DNA from: Bolinopsis microptera
Taxonomy: Eukaryota; Ctenophora; Tentaculata; Lobata; Bolinopsidae
Direction: 5' to 3'
DNA: 64,000 bases
NCBI RefSeq assembly: GCF_026151205.1
Contig: NC_087072.1
Coordinates: 8,170,084-8,234,083, forward strand
Under the pieces are notes generated by a model. That model was not told the DNA's origin, did not search any database, and saw only the letters and a program-made list of their open reading frames with translations. The position numbers were made by a program, and so were the translations under genes. The stretch's first letter is position 1. The number at the start of each line of letters is the position of its first letter. Of the stretch, positions 25,001 to 35,400 are shown piece after piece.

Positions 25001-28000
25001 TATTCAAAGATCAAACGTAGAAAGCGTATGTTCTTATCATTATAAGTTTTAAGCTCATCAAAAGAGCTTAATTAGGTTCCTTAATAAGTTGGGACAATGG
25101 TTTTAATTTCTAATATGAATAGTTTCATGCCTATCAAGCCAAATTGGGCTCTTAAACATGCATGATAACTTAAGACCATGGTTTAAATTTCTAATATGAG
25201 TGCATGATACAAGACTAAAGGCACTGTTAGCTGACTGCCTGAGACGAACGACTAGGTCTTGCTTTATACAACGTGGTTTCATATCTTAGACTGAGTCATA
25301 CCAATATTACTTCTAGTTCTATATTATATCTCTCCATTCGGTGTAGCATATGTTCATAATATCGGGATATATATTCAGAGTCAGCCTGGTGGCATTTTGA
25401 ATACAACGAATATAGATTGAAACTCCATAGTATGGGTCCGAGTTGTTCTCGCATGCCCCACCTCCTGAATATTGATATTAGCTGCAAGCACCCTGGATTC
25501 CATGAGAAGTTAGTACACACTAAAACACTGTACAACAACTGTACTATTTCTATCACGCGACATTATTTATTATAATTTATTAGTACAGCACACCGGCCAA
25601 TTTGTGTACTGTATGCTGTCTTGACATCTACTAATGCGTGAGGGAAGTGGGGTAGAGAATATTTCATTTCCCCGTTTTTTAGCTGAGTGTAATGTTACAT
25701 GTGTTACATCATTTGCTAGGCTTGGCTCCGAATGACTTCAACCTAAATACTTATACGGTTACCATTTGTCAGAAGCTGTAGCAACATAACATTTTCAACG
25801 TCCTTTAACATGTTACATATTATGGTAAATTTGTTATACACATTCTGCTTTTAAATTAAATTGACGTCAGTCGGCAAATGTATCCTGCGGTTTCGTTCGA
25901 ATCGTTTAAAACTTCTGATTTTGTTTCTCGGATGTCGATCATCACTTTAAAGCTAAGTGCTAACCACTATTTCCGGTTAAATATAGAGTATAAAGTTTTT
26001 TTAATTGCTAAACCTAACCTCAGTTTATAATATTTGTCCAACTATAGCGATTCCGATAGATTTCTTAAAATGCACTCCTCTGCTCACATATATCGTACCG
26101 TGTGTCACCACAAATCATGTCTCACACCCAAACACACAGCACAATGGTATCTGAAGCACTGGTCAGCCTTGACGAACAGCTGGCTATACTACGTGGTAGG
26201 ACCACTGCGTTTGACGTTGACCTGAACTGTCTTCTGGACCGAGTACGGATATAAGGGGGACTTCTTCCCTGTCCTCTTTAACATCTTAAAATTTAGCTCT
26301 CCTTAAAAAACCTGATCTGACTGTTTTTGTTGAATTTTATCGTGATTAACCGAGTTTGTAGAATAGGAAATGTGTCATTTTCTCTTTTATAATAATTCGG
26401 TCAATTCGAATTTCACAGTTTCGTTATAACCCCTTTGTTAACACACATTGTTTCCATCAGAAAGAGAACATTTGAAATAGCAGCAAATAGGAAAAGTCTG
26501 CTGAGTAAGTGTGACATTAAGAAGGTGATCTGTACTCGGCTCAGTCTAACTGCCAAGAAATGGAACACAAAGGTTAGTTTTTATCTTTTTTATCTTTACC
26601 ATGTGCTCGTTTTATGGCAGTAAATACATAATACATTTTCACTGTTAAAACTTTAAGTAACTCATTATAACCGCAGTTGAATCAGTTGAACCACGAAGTT
26701 ACCTGTAAAGACGAAATGTTAAAGTTTGTGGACCGAGAGATTGAGGACAGGAGAGATAATGACAACTTTGAGATAAAGGACTCGCTGCTCAAACTGAATA
26801 AGGAATGTCAAGAACTGAAACATGAAAATGCTAACCTCAAAGATCATGTGAGTGTTCTAATAAAATGACAGATGTCAAAATGTTGGTGTTTATTAGGGGT
26901 AGGTGTCGTCTTATCAGTATTGTCGGGGTTGTGCGGGTTTAGGCTATCACGCAATCGAAATCTTTTTGTAGTTTCATTGGCATATTTGTGAAGAGCTTAG
27001 TATGCAAAGCACCGTAATGATTGGTCGGAAAACAAAACATCAACACGCCGTTTTTTAACGACAATTACCATTCGGTTAAGAATCCCTACCATGGAAGTGT
27101 AAATTTTCACAAGTCCCAATTTTTTGCCGGAACTTTCAAACTTGAATATAAGCTGGAATTTGACTTGTAACAGTATCTGATATTGTTTAGCCTAGACCTT
27201 AACATAATATTCATTGCCCATACACTGTCACAGTGTCACATATATATGCAGGCCGTTTAGCCGACACATTTCCACTCTTTTTCTTTGACCTTGTTGCTGC
27301 ACGTTTGTCATGGATCTCGTTTATTGTAACACAACGCTGAAGATCAGCTTGAAAACCGAAAAGATTTATATTCACGTGGATTAAGGACTTGCATTTTACA
27401 TTTTATTGAACTCTATAGCTGATTCACCATCGATGAATGTTATTTTAATATGATAATCTAACCTATTATGATTTTATTCAAATCTTAACTGTTTTAAAAG
27501 CTAACATAATCGCGACTTAGCGTAATCAACAATATAATTTTTACTATCCCAGCATCACGGGTTACGCAGTGAGACAATGAGACTTGAGGCAAAAGAAACA
27601 GCTCTTATCCAGCATTGCGTCAAACAACCAGGTATGTTCTGTGTAACTAAATATGTTCTGTGTAACTAGGTATGTTCTGTGAAACTAGGTATGTTCTGTA
27701 TAACTAGGTATGTTCTGTGTAACTAGGTATGTTCTGTGTAACTAGGTATGTTCTGTGTAACTAGGTATGTTCTGTGTAACTAGGTATGTTCTGTGTAACT
27801 AGATATGTCCTGTGTAACTAGGTATGTTCTGTATAACTAGTATGTTTCTGGTAACTAGTATGTTCTGTGGTACTTAGTATGGTTCTTGTGTAACTAGGTA
27901 ATGTACTGGTGAAACTAGTAAGTTCTGTGTAACTTGGTATGTTCCATGTAACATGTAACGTTCTGTGTACTAGGTATCTTTGTGTAACTAGTAAGTTCAG

Positions 28001-31000
28001 TGTATCTATGGTAAGTTCTGGTGGTAACTAGGTAATGTTCTGTTAACTAGGTATGTTGCTGTTAACTAGGTATTTTCTGTGTAACAAGGTATGTTCTGTG
28101 AAACTCGGTATGTTATCTAATAAACTAGTAGTTCTGTGTAAACTAGTATGTGTCATGTGTAACTAGGTATGTTTTCTGTGTAACTAGATATGTTCTGTGT
28201 AACTAGATATGTCTTGTGTTACAAAGTATGTTCTGTGTCGGTAGATGAAGTGAAAATGACATCATATACTCATGGAGTTTCCTCGCCCCTCTCTTCCTAC
28301 AAACCTAAACTGACAATGCTTTGTATTCTTGAGCCAATGCCTGATAATGGGAGAGCCCTCTAGAAGGCTTCTAGAAGGCCCACCTATTATCTGATAATGG
28401 GAGAGCGTTCTAGAAGGCACAGATTCGACGTAAAGATTAAAGAAGCTCTCTCTAGAACACTCTCCCATATTATCATTTTGATAGATACAGCACAGATTAT
28501 ATTTGTTGCCTCTCCTGATCCTTAATATTTGCTTATTGTAGGTACTGTAGTTATATAACATTATATGTGTTATTGTTACATTGTTGTTACACTGTTGTTA
28601 CACTGTGTTTCGATCTGGTTGTTATTAATCTTAGTTATTATGTTATATTGAGATTGTTTTCCGTAGTACAAAAGTTTATTTACTCAGAGTTAGCCTCTCT
28701 CGCCGATATGTCATGTAAGTTCGCCAGCACAGTCAAACTCTTCACAACTCTCGTCAACAAACTTAATCTTGCTTACCTTATCACTCCAATAACATTTTGT
28801 AAAATGAAAACTACCGGTACCGCAGCCCAGGGGTGACAAAATATTGGTCCATTCACGTTTAAATTATAGCCATTCTCTGGCTTGCTGGCTGTTCTAATGA
28901 AATACCTATTTGACACGGCCAATTGCAATCTACCAATTTTGTTTTTTTTTGTGTCAGCTTTTCCCAAATTAAGTCCTTAAAATAATATTTAAAACCCTAT
29001 AATTTGCTCTAATACGACTCATTCAGGTGACACGGTGGTGCAGATAGGTAAGTTGGAGATTCAGGCAGAACAGAAATCAGAGGAGATCGTGATCCTTAAA
29101 CGTGATCTAAACCACGTGACGTCATCACTCACTGAGCTGACAAAGCGGCACGTGAGAATGATAGACGATAACAACGACCTCCGATGCAGGTACAGACAAT
29201 GAAGGAGGACCAGAAGATGGCCTCTCAACAGGTATGACTAGGAGAAGTCCGGCGGTGCACATTTTCCAATGTTCACCTTTTTAGGACTTACTGGCATGCT
29301 CGTTTTCATGATATTTTCTACGATGTTTAGTACAGGTACAACTTCCTTCATCCGCTGCCTCCCAGTTAGCACACCTCGCCAAAGAAGTAAGGGCGTGAGT
29401 GTCTACAGATGTTGGAGGACAGTAGGATGTACATGCACCGTATGAGCAGCCCTGTCACCCCCAACATTGCCCTCAACTACGAGACCCCCGCTCAACCTAC
29501 ACCCAGCATCATGAACGAACTTGAGGACGCTATCATCACTGACCTTCAGGTATCTGGTTCACACTTGATCTTATTAAATTCAGTTTAAACTGATAACCCG
29601 AGCTAGTTTCCATCGTATTTAAACATTAAATAGTACATCCACCCTCACCCATTTTCGAACTTTATTGAATTAAATTGTCTCTGTCCCATCAGCAACGAAG
29701 AAAAGGCAAAGGAACGTCAAAAGGCAGACAGTTTGCTCGAACACGAGCTAGAATTGCAGCACAACAAAAACAAGCTGACAAGCGGGAGACAACTGATGAC
29801 AGTGATAACAAGGACAGTGGAGTTAAGTCTGGGGACTCTACGGACTCTGGAGAAACTGAAAGGTAACTGCTCGATCAGAAGAATGTTATACATTGTATCA
29901 TGATTGGTGTTGTACACATTTACTGTTGGTCTCTCTTTAAAGATTAATCAATTTTCAGTTTTAGCTGTAGCCTCTGATTGTAGGACTGAATCCCTACCGG
30001 ACGGAATCACTACCACCCAAATATCACTACTGTAGTGTTTCAGTCCGGTAGTGATTCATCCTAAAATATACCTCAATCCTACCAGAGTTCTTAGATCACT
30101 AGTTCTAATATCATGAACGTATCTGAGCCGGTGCTCAACATGATGCTTGCTATGGGCCTGTCAGACAATGTGAAACCACAGACTTACGTACGCAACGAGG
30201 AGCCCTAACGCGAACTGGTTCGGATCAAGTCATCCATAATGACCTGCTATAAAACGACCAATACATGATGTGAACCTTCACATGCTCGTTATCTCAATCA
30301 GCTAGCGGGACCATATATAAACCCGCAACGCCTGTGTTAATCTTATAACCACTAAGTCTTCCTCATCCATCGAGTTTAATCCCTGGCAGAAAGAAAGGCA
30401 GCCAGCACGTCCTCTACGATGGTCACCTCTACCCCCTTATTATTATTTATTAACTATATTAACAGAAAGAGGGAAGACAAGGACCTACTGGAAGTGCAAC
30501 AAGTGCAAGTCCCCGCCTGATCCTTGTCCAGGCCACCTACCTGTTTCTGCTACTCCTCATTACCCACACGAATCTCAACCACTAAATTGCGCCCACCGCT
30601 TCCAAGTCTAAAATGAAGACCCTCGCCGCTACAACTGAGAACTCAACTAAGCAGATTTGTTTCAGGACTCTGTCGCTGACTATCCGTCGAAGCCTCGTCC
30701 CGGCTCAACTGTGATCCCAAGTCCCTTGGCACGACTATCAGACGAGCCAGAAATGGCAGCCTACTCCCCATTTCCTCCTAACTACCTGAACCTCTCCCCT
30801 GTGGGTAGACACTATGTTGCCTGGACATCCTCCTACGACACCAACACCAAAGATCTATCCTCCATGTACTGCAATACAACAACAACATCATCTATCAGTT
30901 CAGATCACCACGTCGTGATGGAACCATTAAGACCTCCTCCAACCTTTTACTCAACTCTTCACATTTCCACGCCTTACACCCTACTGGATGGAGAATCCCT

Positions 31001-33781
31001 GCAAGCCTTTGGACTCCAACCCGGGAAGCGCACCATCAAGTACGAGAACATCCTCAACGAACTGGACTCCTACGGACCCTTCTAACCCTCAGACGGTGCT
31101 GTGGACTATGAAATCGCTATCAGGAACGCAGTCTCCAACGTCTGGCCTTGTACATACCTTGAGAGGATGGCTGGTTCCACATCAAACCTGGAGATGCAAC
31201 GGTATTGTTGATGATTAAGATAACTTTGGGATTTACCGAGTTTCTGAAAAGCTGTTGGATCTAAGATTTTGGGTTAATGCTTAATAATGTTTACATATTA
31301 ATGAGTGATTTAAATTACGTGGATCAGATATAATATCTATTATTTTCTTGACCAAATTTCTGCTTAGTCAATTTATCAAAGAAAAATCAAATAATAATTA
31401 ACAAAAAAAAATATAATTAACTAATGAAATTACACAAATTATGCCTTTATTGCAAAGTTCAGTAGGGATCACAACAAAGTGGTTAGGTTAGGATTAGCGG
31501 TAGTGATACGTCCGGTAGTGATTCAGTCCTAAATATACCTCAATCCCTACCATTAGTGATTGGTAGTGATTCAGTCCGTTAGGGATTCAGTCATGTAGTG
31601 ATTCGGTCCGTTCACCGTAGCCTCTAATGTGTTAACCTTACGTTATGTTAGATGGTAAAGGAAATGATCTATTTGATTGAGATTCTATCGATATCTATTC
31701 ACTTATTTAACCTGATTTAATGTTTGCCAGGTTGTACGAAGAGAGGAGTAGAGTGCTTCAGCTGCAACCAGTCCGCACACTAAGAGAAGATTGAGACGTG
31801 GAACTGCTTCAACTGTCAGTGACGGAGAAACGCCGCGCAGAGACGCGCTGCACGACCTTATAGCTGAGGCTGAGTTGAGTTTAAAATCTTAGCGATTTTT
31901 GGATGATTCATTGTCACTTTGTGTGATCGTTCATTTTCTTTATATAAACTGAGTGACATCTTTTGAGTGTTTTTACTAATCATTATTTGGACATGACAGA
32001 TTGGCCAGAAGAAACTCTTTCCCTTCCAAACCCACTTACTGTCTCACTCGCAGCCAGCTCGATACTCATCTCTGAACGGAGCACCACTCAATCAACAGTG
32101 ATACCAACATAACCAGTGTCAGCGATACCTGGCAATCTGAACCGGGCCCTCATATGTCCACTCGTGCGATGTACGGCCGATCCAACAAACTCAAGATGGT
32201 TAAACCCATGGAGGGTAGTATGACCCTTCTACAGGTATGTACATTTTGTAAGACTGCTACAGATATCAATGTTAGTCATAACGACAAAAACCGGAAGTTA
32301 TTGTAAATGAGTATAACAAGAATTGCGCCCGTTTAAAGTTTGGCGGACGCTACATTTTCCATTTCACATTTACTAATAAATATAAGTATAAGCTCCAATC
32401 AGTCACTGTTCAATACTTCATGATAATAATATTGATAAATTTATGCATCAAATACGGGAAACACATGAAATTCAGTTCATATGCCGTAGACTTAACTTGT
32501 ATCTGTAATTCAAGAACTTATTTCAGCGAAGGTAAACTATACTCGTGTACACATACAATACACTATGCGTGCACTACAATTGGGCCGATTACCAATAGTA
32601 TTATTAATACATTTACATGCATCATAACATTAATACACAGTCGCGCGCCATCATAGATCACAGGCTATCTATCCATCACATCTCCGAAAGCAATCCTCGC
32701 GGCGCGCTACCTTTTATCGTTGCATGGTAACGGACGGAATGATCATCATATTCTGACCGCCTACTGCTATCTCCAAAATCCACGTTTTTCCTGCAAAAAC
32801 CTCCATATCGTAAACCTTTCACTAAATTGCCTTTTTTTTTCAAGGGTGAAAAGGAAAAAATGAAGCCTTTACATTGTAGACGGTTGATTTATATCTCCTT
32901 TCTTATGTAAATTTTGTAAGATGGATAATACCCAAACAGCTGTAAGGCGTATGCTGGTGTTTAATAATTGTTCGTTTATCTCTGACAAATCTAAAATTAT
33001 ATCTGAATCTTTGTGATATCTCCCACATTAAATGCTATGTTTACAGTGGAAGTTGCTGGCGATGAAGCAGACAAACAACTCCCTGCTAAACGTGGAAGAA
33101 AGGCCTGGTGTTCTGCAACGTAACACCGTGTCCGCTATTTCAGAAGGCGAGGGAATTGGCTCTCTCGGTAAGCACCACTTGTCAAGTTTTTAGTTTCACA
33201 AACTGTCACCAAAGCGGTCAACTTTACTACTCTATCGTACATGGGGTGGTTGTCAACCGTTCTGATATTTTGGTATTCTAAGATTGTGTTCCCTGACGTG
33301 GAAATATTTGCAGGAGGGTTGGACGACTTTGGACTTGGTGGGAGTTCGGGTGGTATAATGTCTAAAGGAGCCATGACACCGGTAAACCGGGCAGCTAAAA
33401 CACCCTCAGCTGTTGGCAGATCGGGTGTTTTTAATCGATCTCAGGCTGCTCCCATCAACCAAGGTTAGTTTTGAAGAGTAGCAACTTTATCAATCTTTTA
33501 AACTGTGTAGATAACCACTACTCATCAACAGCTAGATGAGCAAGTTGGTTCCACCTAATTCTCTCGTTATTTCAGCCAGCGCCTCTTCAGCCTCCACCCC
33601 CTTATCCAGCAAGACTCGTCCAAACGGAGCGACAGCTAGCGAAACGGAGCCTTTGAAGGACAAGGCTGATCCAGCCGATCTGTTCAAGTACCTGAGCACG
33701 AAGTACGAGGTGCCAAAGAACACCATCAGTTCAGATTTCAGTTCTGCCTCTTCTGAAACTAGAGCTGGTTCAAAGGTATGA
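10072..33781 (+). CDS. TRAK: TRAK/Milton-type trafficking kinesin-binding protein (about 16 exons)
   Basis: TRAK/Milton adaptors couple mitochondria to kinesin-1 and dynein through Miro. Exons deduced from splice sites and phase: about 10072-10291, 10422-10545, 15398-15466, 26157-26242, 26465-26572, 26677-26847, 27553-27631, 27-bp-phased 29027-29231, 29366-29549, 29693-29862, 31731-31873, 32000-32234, 33047-33167, 33314-33463, 33576-33781. The HAP1_N coiled coil shows FDVDLNCLLDRRTFEIAANR, LNQLNHEVTCKDEMLKFVD, LRSETMRLEAKETALIQHCV and EEIVILKRDL, each matching TRAK in order. The Milton domain shows LKMVKPMEGSMTLLQWKLL and RPGVLQRN. Apparent single-base frame breaks occur near 29187, 29395 and 31770, and one in-frame stop near 32091; all other junctions keep phase. 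The first exon lacks an ATG, so the 5' end is incomplete for that isoform. AATAAA at 33936 fits a 3' end. The family call is firm; exon edges are not. Confidence 0.8.
10546..14447. repeat. TRAK intron: diverged tandem duplication and microsatellites
   Basis: At about 11018-11260 and 11289-11550 a segment of about 260 bp is repeated in diverged form; both copies begin TTTCTAGAACT and run through TGCTCAAA, AAATTAG, GAGAAG/CAAGAAG and AGAAATAGTACA. A pentamer (AGAAT) array lies near 12254-12274. At 12740-12815 there is an AT-rich stretch of ACATATAATA repeats. Near 13310-13360, ATTGG boxes and a CACGTG lie ahead of the alternative first exon and might belong to its promoter; that is inference. 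Confidence 0.5.
14448..14523 (+). CDS. TRAK: Alternative first coding exon of TRAK
   Basis: ATG at 14448 opens 25 codons (MNTSAFEWDDHGLHTDLIKDFF..., ending SSLG) and a GTAGGT donor in phase 1. The exon at 10422-10545 ends GLLGSLG at a donor in the same phase, and both join GYEDKDCEDPDTYV at 15398 without a frame change. The ends of the two exons resemble each other (EYADDLKRVVGLLGSLG against LHTDLIKDFFSSLG), as if one were a copy of the other. This predicts two promoters and two N-termini. It rests on splice signals only. Confidence 0.6.
14640..15397. repeat. TRAK intron: short tandem repeats
   Basis: GAGAAGTATCTCAAGT is duplicated in tandem near 14666-14698. A unit of about 30 bp (CACACAAGCATG...GGCAT) occurs three times in 14858-14965. 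No exon is supported between 14524 and 15397. Confidence 0.45.
16420..16595 (+). CDS. Candidate exon of unknown identity
   Basis: After an ACAG acceptor, 58 codons stay open to a GTGAGT donor in phase 0, including an ATG at 16458 (MIRDRVNKYRILGQTLSS...). Amino-acid composition looks coding-like. I do not recognise the sequence. It does not fit the TRAK alignment, and the neighbouring TRAK exons join without it, so it could be an alternative 5' exon, a remnant, or chance. The minus strand is also open here (16409-16660), which weakens the case. Confidence 0.2.
18441..18480. repeat. Perfect 16-bp hairpin
   Basis: AACCTCGCAATTTGAT and its exact complement flank an 8-base AT loop (ACATATAA). It is isolated in the TRAK intron with no further symmetry around it. 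Confidence 0.7.
22251..24055. mobile_element. Nested TIR element with CGGACATAG repeats and a polypyrimidine core
   Basis: The ends are inverted: GGGGGGGTGTCACGTCC on the left, and on the right the complement of GGGGGGTGTCATGTCCGTCT. Copy B at 54.65 kb shows the uninterrupted site, so the insertion is real. Next to both ends are short arrays of CGGACATAGG or its complement, and the core is the C/T tract listed separately. The target duplication cannot be read cleanly in the AT-rich flank. No transposase is present. Confidence 0.65.
22578..23890. repeat. 1.3-kb polypyrimidine (TCC/CCT) tract
   Basis: Almost pure C/T on the + strand, built from irregular CCTCCT and CAGTCCTCCT units. The purine/pyrimidine asymmetry could support triplex (H-DNA). 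The two long Ser/Pro/Leu frames here (176 and 223 codons) are low-complexity artefacts. Confidence 0.85.
27632..28240 (+). repeat. 19-bp minisatellite made of splice-donor sequence
   Basis: About 30 copies of GTATGTTCTGTGTAACTAG start at the very first base of the intron after the TRAK exon at 27553-27631, so nearly every unit carries a donor-like AG|GTATGT. The first ten units are almost identical; units at 27830-28150 carry many one-base gains and losses, then the pattern becomes regular again. Confidence 0.9.
28338..28485. repeat. Foldback element in TRAK intron
   Basis: GATAATGGGAGAGC followed by CTCTAGAAGG or TTCTAGAAGG occurs twice (28338 and 28393) and is matched in inverted orientation by CTAGAACACTCTCCCATATTATC at 28453-28475. 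The RNA or DNA would form a hairpin of roughly 140 bases. No coding content. Confidence 0.55.
30465..30611 (+). pseudogene. FLYWCH-type zinc-finger fragment inside the MULE
   Basis: Frame starting ERGKTRTYWKCNKC and continuing PPDPCPGHLP, with later histidines (PHYPHES). This fits the FLYWCH pattern: basic lead-in, (T/R)YWxC, a C-x-G/A-R/H segment and a terminal histidine pair, although the last histidine is weak. Just upstream (30409-30428), in another frame, VLYDGHLY fits the start of the same domain, so the copy is broken or spliced (an AACAG acceptor precedes 30466). Function in the intact element would be DNA binding; here it is most likely inactive. Confidence 0.55.
30663..31085 (+). 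CDS. Unidentified proline/serine-rich frame inside the MULE
   Basis: A frame of 141 codons, open after a TTTCAG acceptor and ending at TAA. It starts DSVADYPSKPRPGSTVIPSP and ends NILNELDSYGPF. I recognise no family, signal peptide or membrane segment. It lies between the FLYWCH fragment and the right end of the MULE and has no ATG near its start, so it would have to be a 3' exon. It may be element-encoded or a captured host exon. Codon use looks coding-like because it avoids stops over 420 bases of ordinary composition. Confidence 0.35.
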   Translation, partial: QDSVADYPSKPRPGSTVIPSPLARLSDEPEMAAYSPFPPNYLNLSPVGRHYVAWTSSYDTNTKDLSSMYCNTTTTSSISSDHHVVMEPLRPPPTFYSTLHISTPYTLLDGESLQAFGLQPGKRTIKYENILNELDSYGPF

Positions 33782-33935
33782 TGATCTTCTTTTCTCAATT
33801 TATTGTTGTGTGCTTATAAAAAGTTGCCGCTTTTCTTGTTTCCATCCCACTTGTCCACTTCAGTTGAGCTCTGGCATTCAATTTAATATTAAATTATTGT
33901 GATATCTATTCTTAGAATCAAAGTGCTATTGACTA

Positions 33936-33941
33936 ATAAAG
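33936..33941 (+). terminator. Likely TRAK polyadenylation signal
   Basis: AATAAA 155 bases after the last in-frame stop (33779-33781), followed by GT-rich sequence. It supports 33576-33781 as the terminal exon, although AAG|GTATGA at 33775 could also act as a donor. Confidence 0.45.
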
Positions 33942-33959
33942 TTGTGAGTTTCTGCCTTC

Positions 33960-34866
33960 AACTGATTTACTGGTATTTTGGATTAAACAAAAAATCACTT
34001 TTTACGGCACAATCAATCAATAAAATATTACAATGATCCATACCGCGGGGTTTGGGAGAAATCTGGGCTCGCAATAAATCTGGGCTTTCGTTGTTCACAT
34101 TTAAAGTATGTTAAATTTCGTTTGGGTAATGGAAATCGGGGTTTGCCGTAAATATCGGTATATCGGGGTTTCACTTTATTATAAGTTTTACTCAAAGTTA
34201 AAGTGGTGGTCCGGACTCCGGTGCCAAAAGTAATCACTTTTTGTAACTTGAGAACCATAGCGTATGGCCAGCTTAAAAAATATGATATTACTTATTAGGC
34301 TATTAGCTCTACAATCTTGAATTTAGAGAAATAAATCTAAGAGTAAGATATGTACTCCTGCAACTCTAGAGCGCTGTGTTCAGTTTTTAGAACTGTACAG
34401 TTTAAAGGGGCCATGTAGTTTTAGCAATACCAAGTTCTACCAAAGGTACCATCAAGTGGTATGTTATCAGGGTCCAGGGACAATGAAGGATCAGAATGGA
34501 ACTGACTCATTTGTAAGCACCCAGCATGAGAATCTATACTTCTTGATGTGTTTATATAGATATTCTCTAAATGAATTTTGAATTGGGGGCCAGAAATATT
34601 CGGTACTACAACAATTTGGACTCAAAGGACCATGCAGAAGCAGATAGCATTGATTATCCGGCGACGGATGTTATGAGAGCTTCAAATTTTGATTCCCAAA
34701 TTTCTGGCTTCCAGGGTATTCTAGCCTTAAATAAAACACAGACGCATGCTCTGGGGTCTGGGTGTTTATAGTTTACGATATCAGTTGATGTTACTGAAAA
34801 TAAAATTAACCATCCAGTATTTTAACTATCAACGTGGTGTATTTATTATCATATTAATCGTAAGCT
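33960..34866. other. Intergenic, no gene seen
   Basis: AT-rich, no supported gene. The frame at 34571-34771 has no recognisable domain. Confidence 0.3.
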
Positions 34867-35400
34867 TTTACTCAGAAGTACTGTCTCAGAGTACTATTTG
34901 GTGATAGGCTGGCGTACCTTGATAAGTTTAAGACTTGTGCACGTACTAGGCCTATAGGACACCAGAAACTTGACCAAAAATTTTTCATAAAAGAACACAC
35001 CAAACCGATATTCAAGCATAATAATATTCTAGCTATACAAAATCTCTATACATACCACAGTTACCTCGAGCTCTACAAGATAATGAAATTCCGTGCTCCA
35101 ATATCCCTATATGAGGGTTACACATGTTCGTCGAGGAAACCCTGCCTTCTTATCTGTCAGGTAGACCCACCTGACAACCACAACACTAGGTCAACCAAAA
35201 TTTTTAACATTTTAACCCCAAAGTTCAGAATGACTGACTTTACTACTAGTGTAATGTGCTTGCGAGGAAAACTTAAAAGTGCGCTATTAGCCAATCAGCA
35301 TAACCACGCCCTGCTTGATTGGACCGTAAAAGATTTTGGCTGCACAAATATTATCTTCCAAACATTATAACTGGCTGTTCACACACATCTCAATTAAATT
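34867..35400 (+). mobile_element. LINE 3' fragment (L2/CR1-like, second subfamily)
   Basis: Starts TQKYCLRVLFGDRLAYLDKF and continues TCARTRPIGHQKLDQ, IKEHTKPIFK and ILAIQNLYTYHSYLELYKI, parallel to 1698-1910 of copy 1 but clearly diverged in sequence. The frame stays open to a stop at 35368-35370. The 3' UTR differs from that of copy 1, so this is another subfamily, truncated to the last 165 codons. Confidence 0.8.

Larger units (their letters stand above)
15467..26156. other. Large TRAK intron, repeat-rich
   Basis: About 10.7 kb between phase-compatible exons. It holds the candidate exon at 16420, a 30-bp tandem duplication at about 17873-17931, the hairpin at 18441, and the dispersed repeat at 21264-24900. 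The stretches 18.5-21.2 kb and 24.9-26.1 kb show no gene I can support. Confidence 0.5.
29976..31616. mobile_element. Non-autonomous Mutator-like element (MULE), 1.64 kb
   Basis: It is bounded by an exact 9-bp target duplication, GTAGCCTCT at 29967-29975 and 31617-31625; 9-bp duplications are the hallmark of Mutator-like elements. The ends are built of alternating units of the type GGACTGAATCCCTACC in inverted orientation; 29984-30014 and 31562-31592 are near-perfect 31-bp complements. A 43-bp direct repeat lies just inside each end (30043-30084, 31510-31552). Inside are a FLYWCH-type zinc finger, a domain often carried by MULEs, and an unrelated 141-codon frame. No DDE transposase remains. 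The element sits in the TRAK intron between exons ending at 29862 and starting at 31731. Confidence 0.7.

Noticed and set aside
27632-28240. CRISPR-like array
   Set aside because: Units are contiguous without spacers and lie in an animal intron; it is a minisatellite. The 51-bp array at 52840 is rejected for the same reason.
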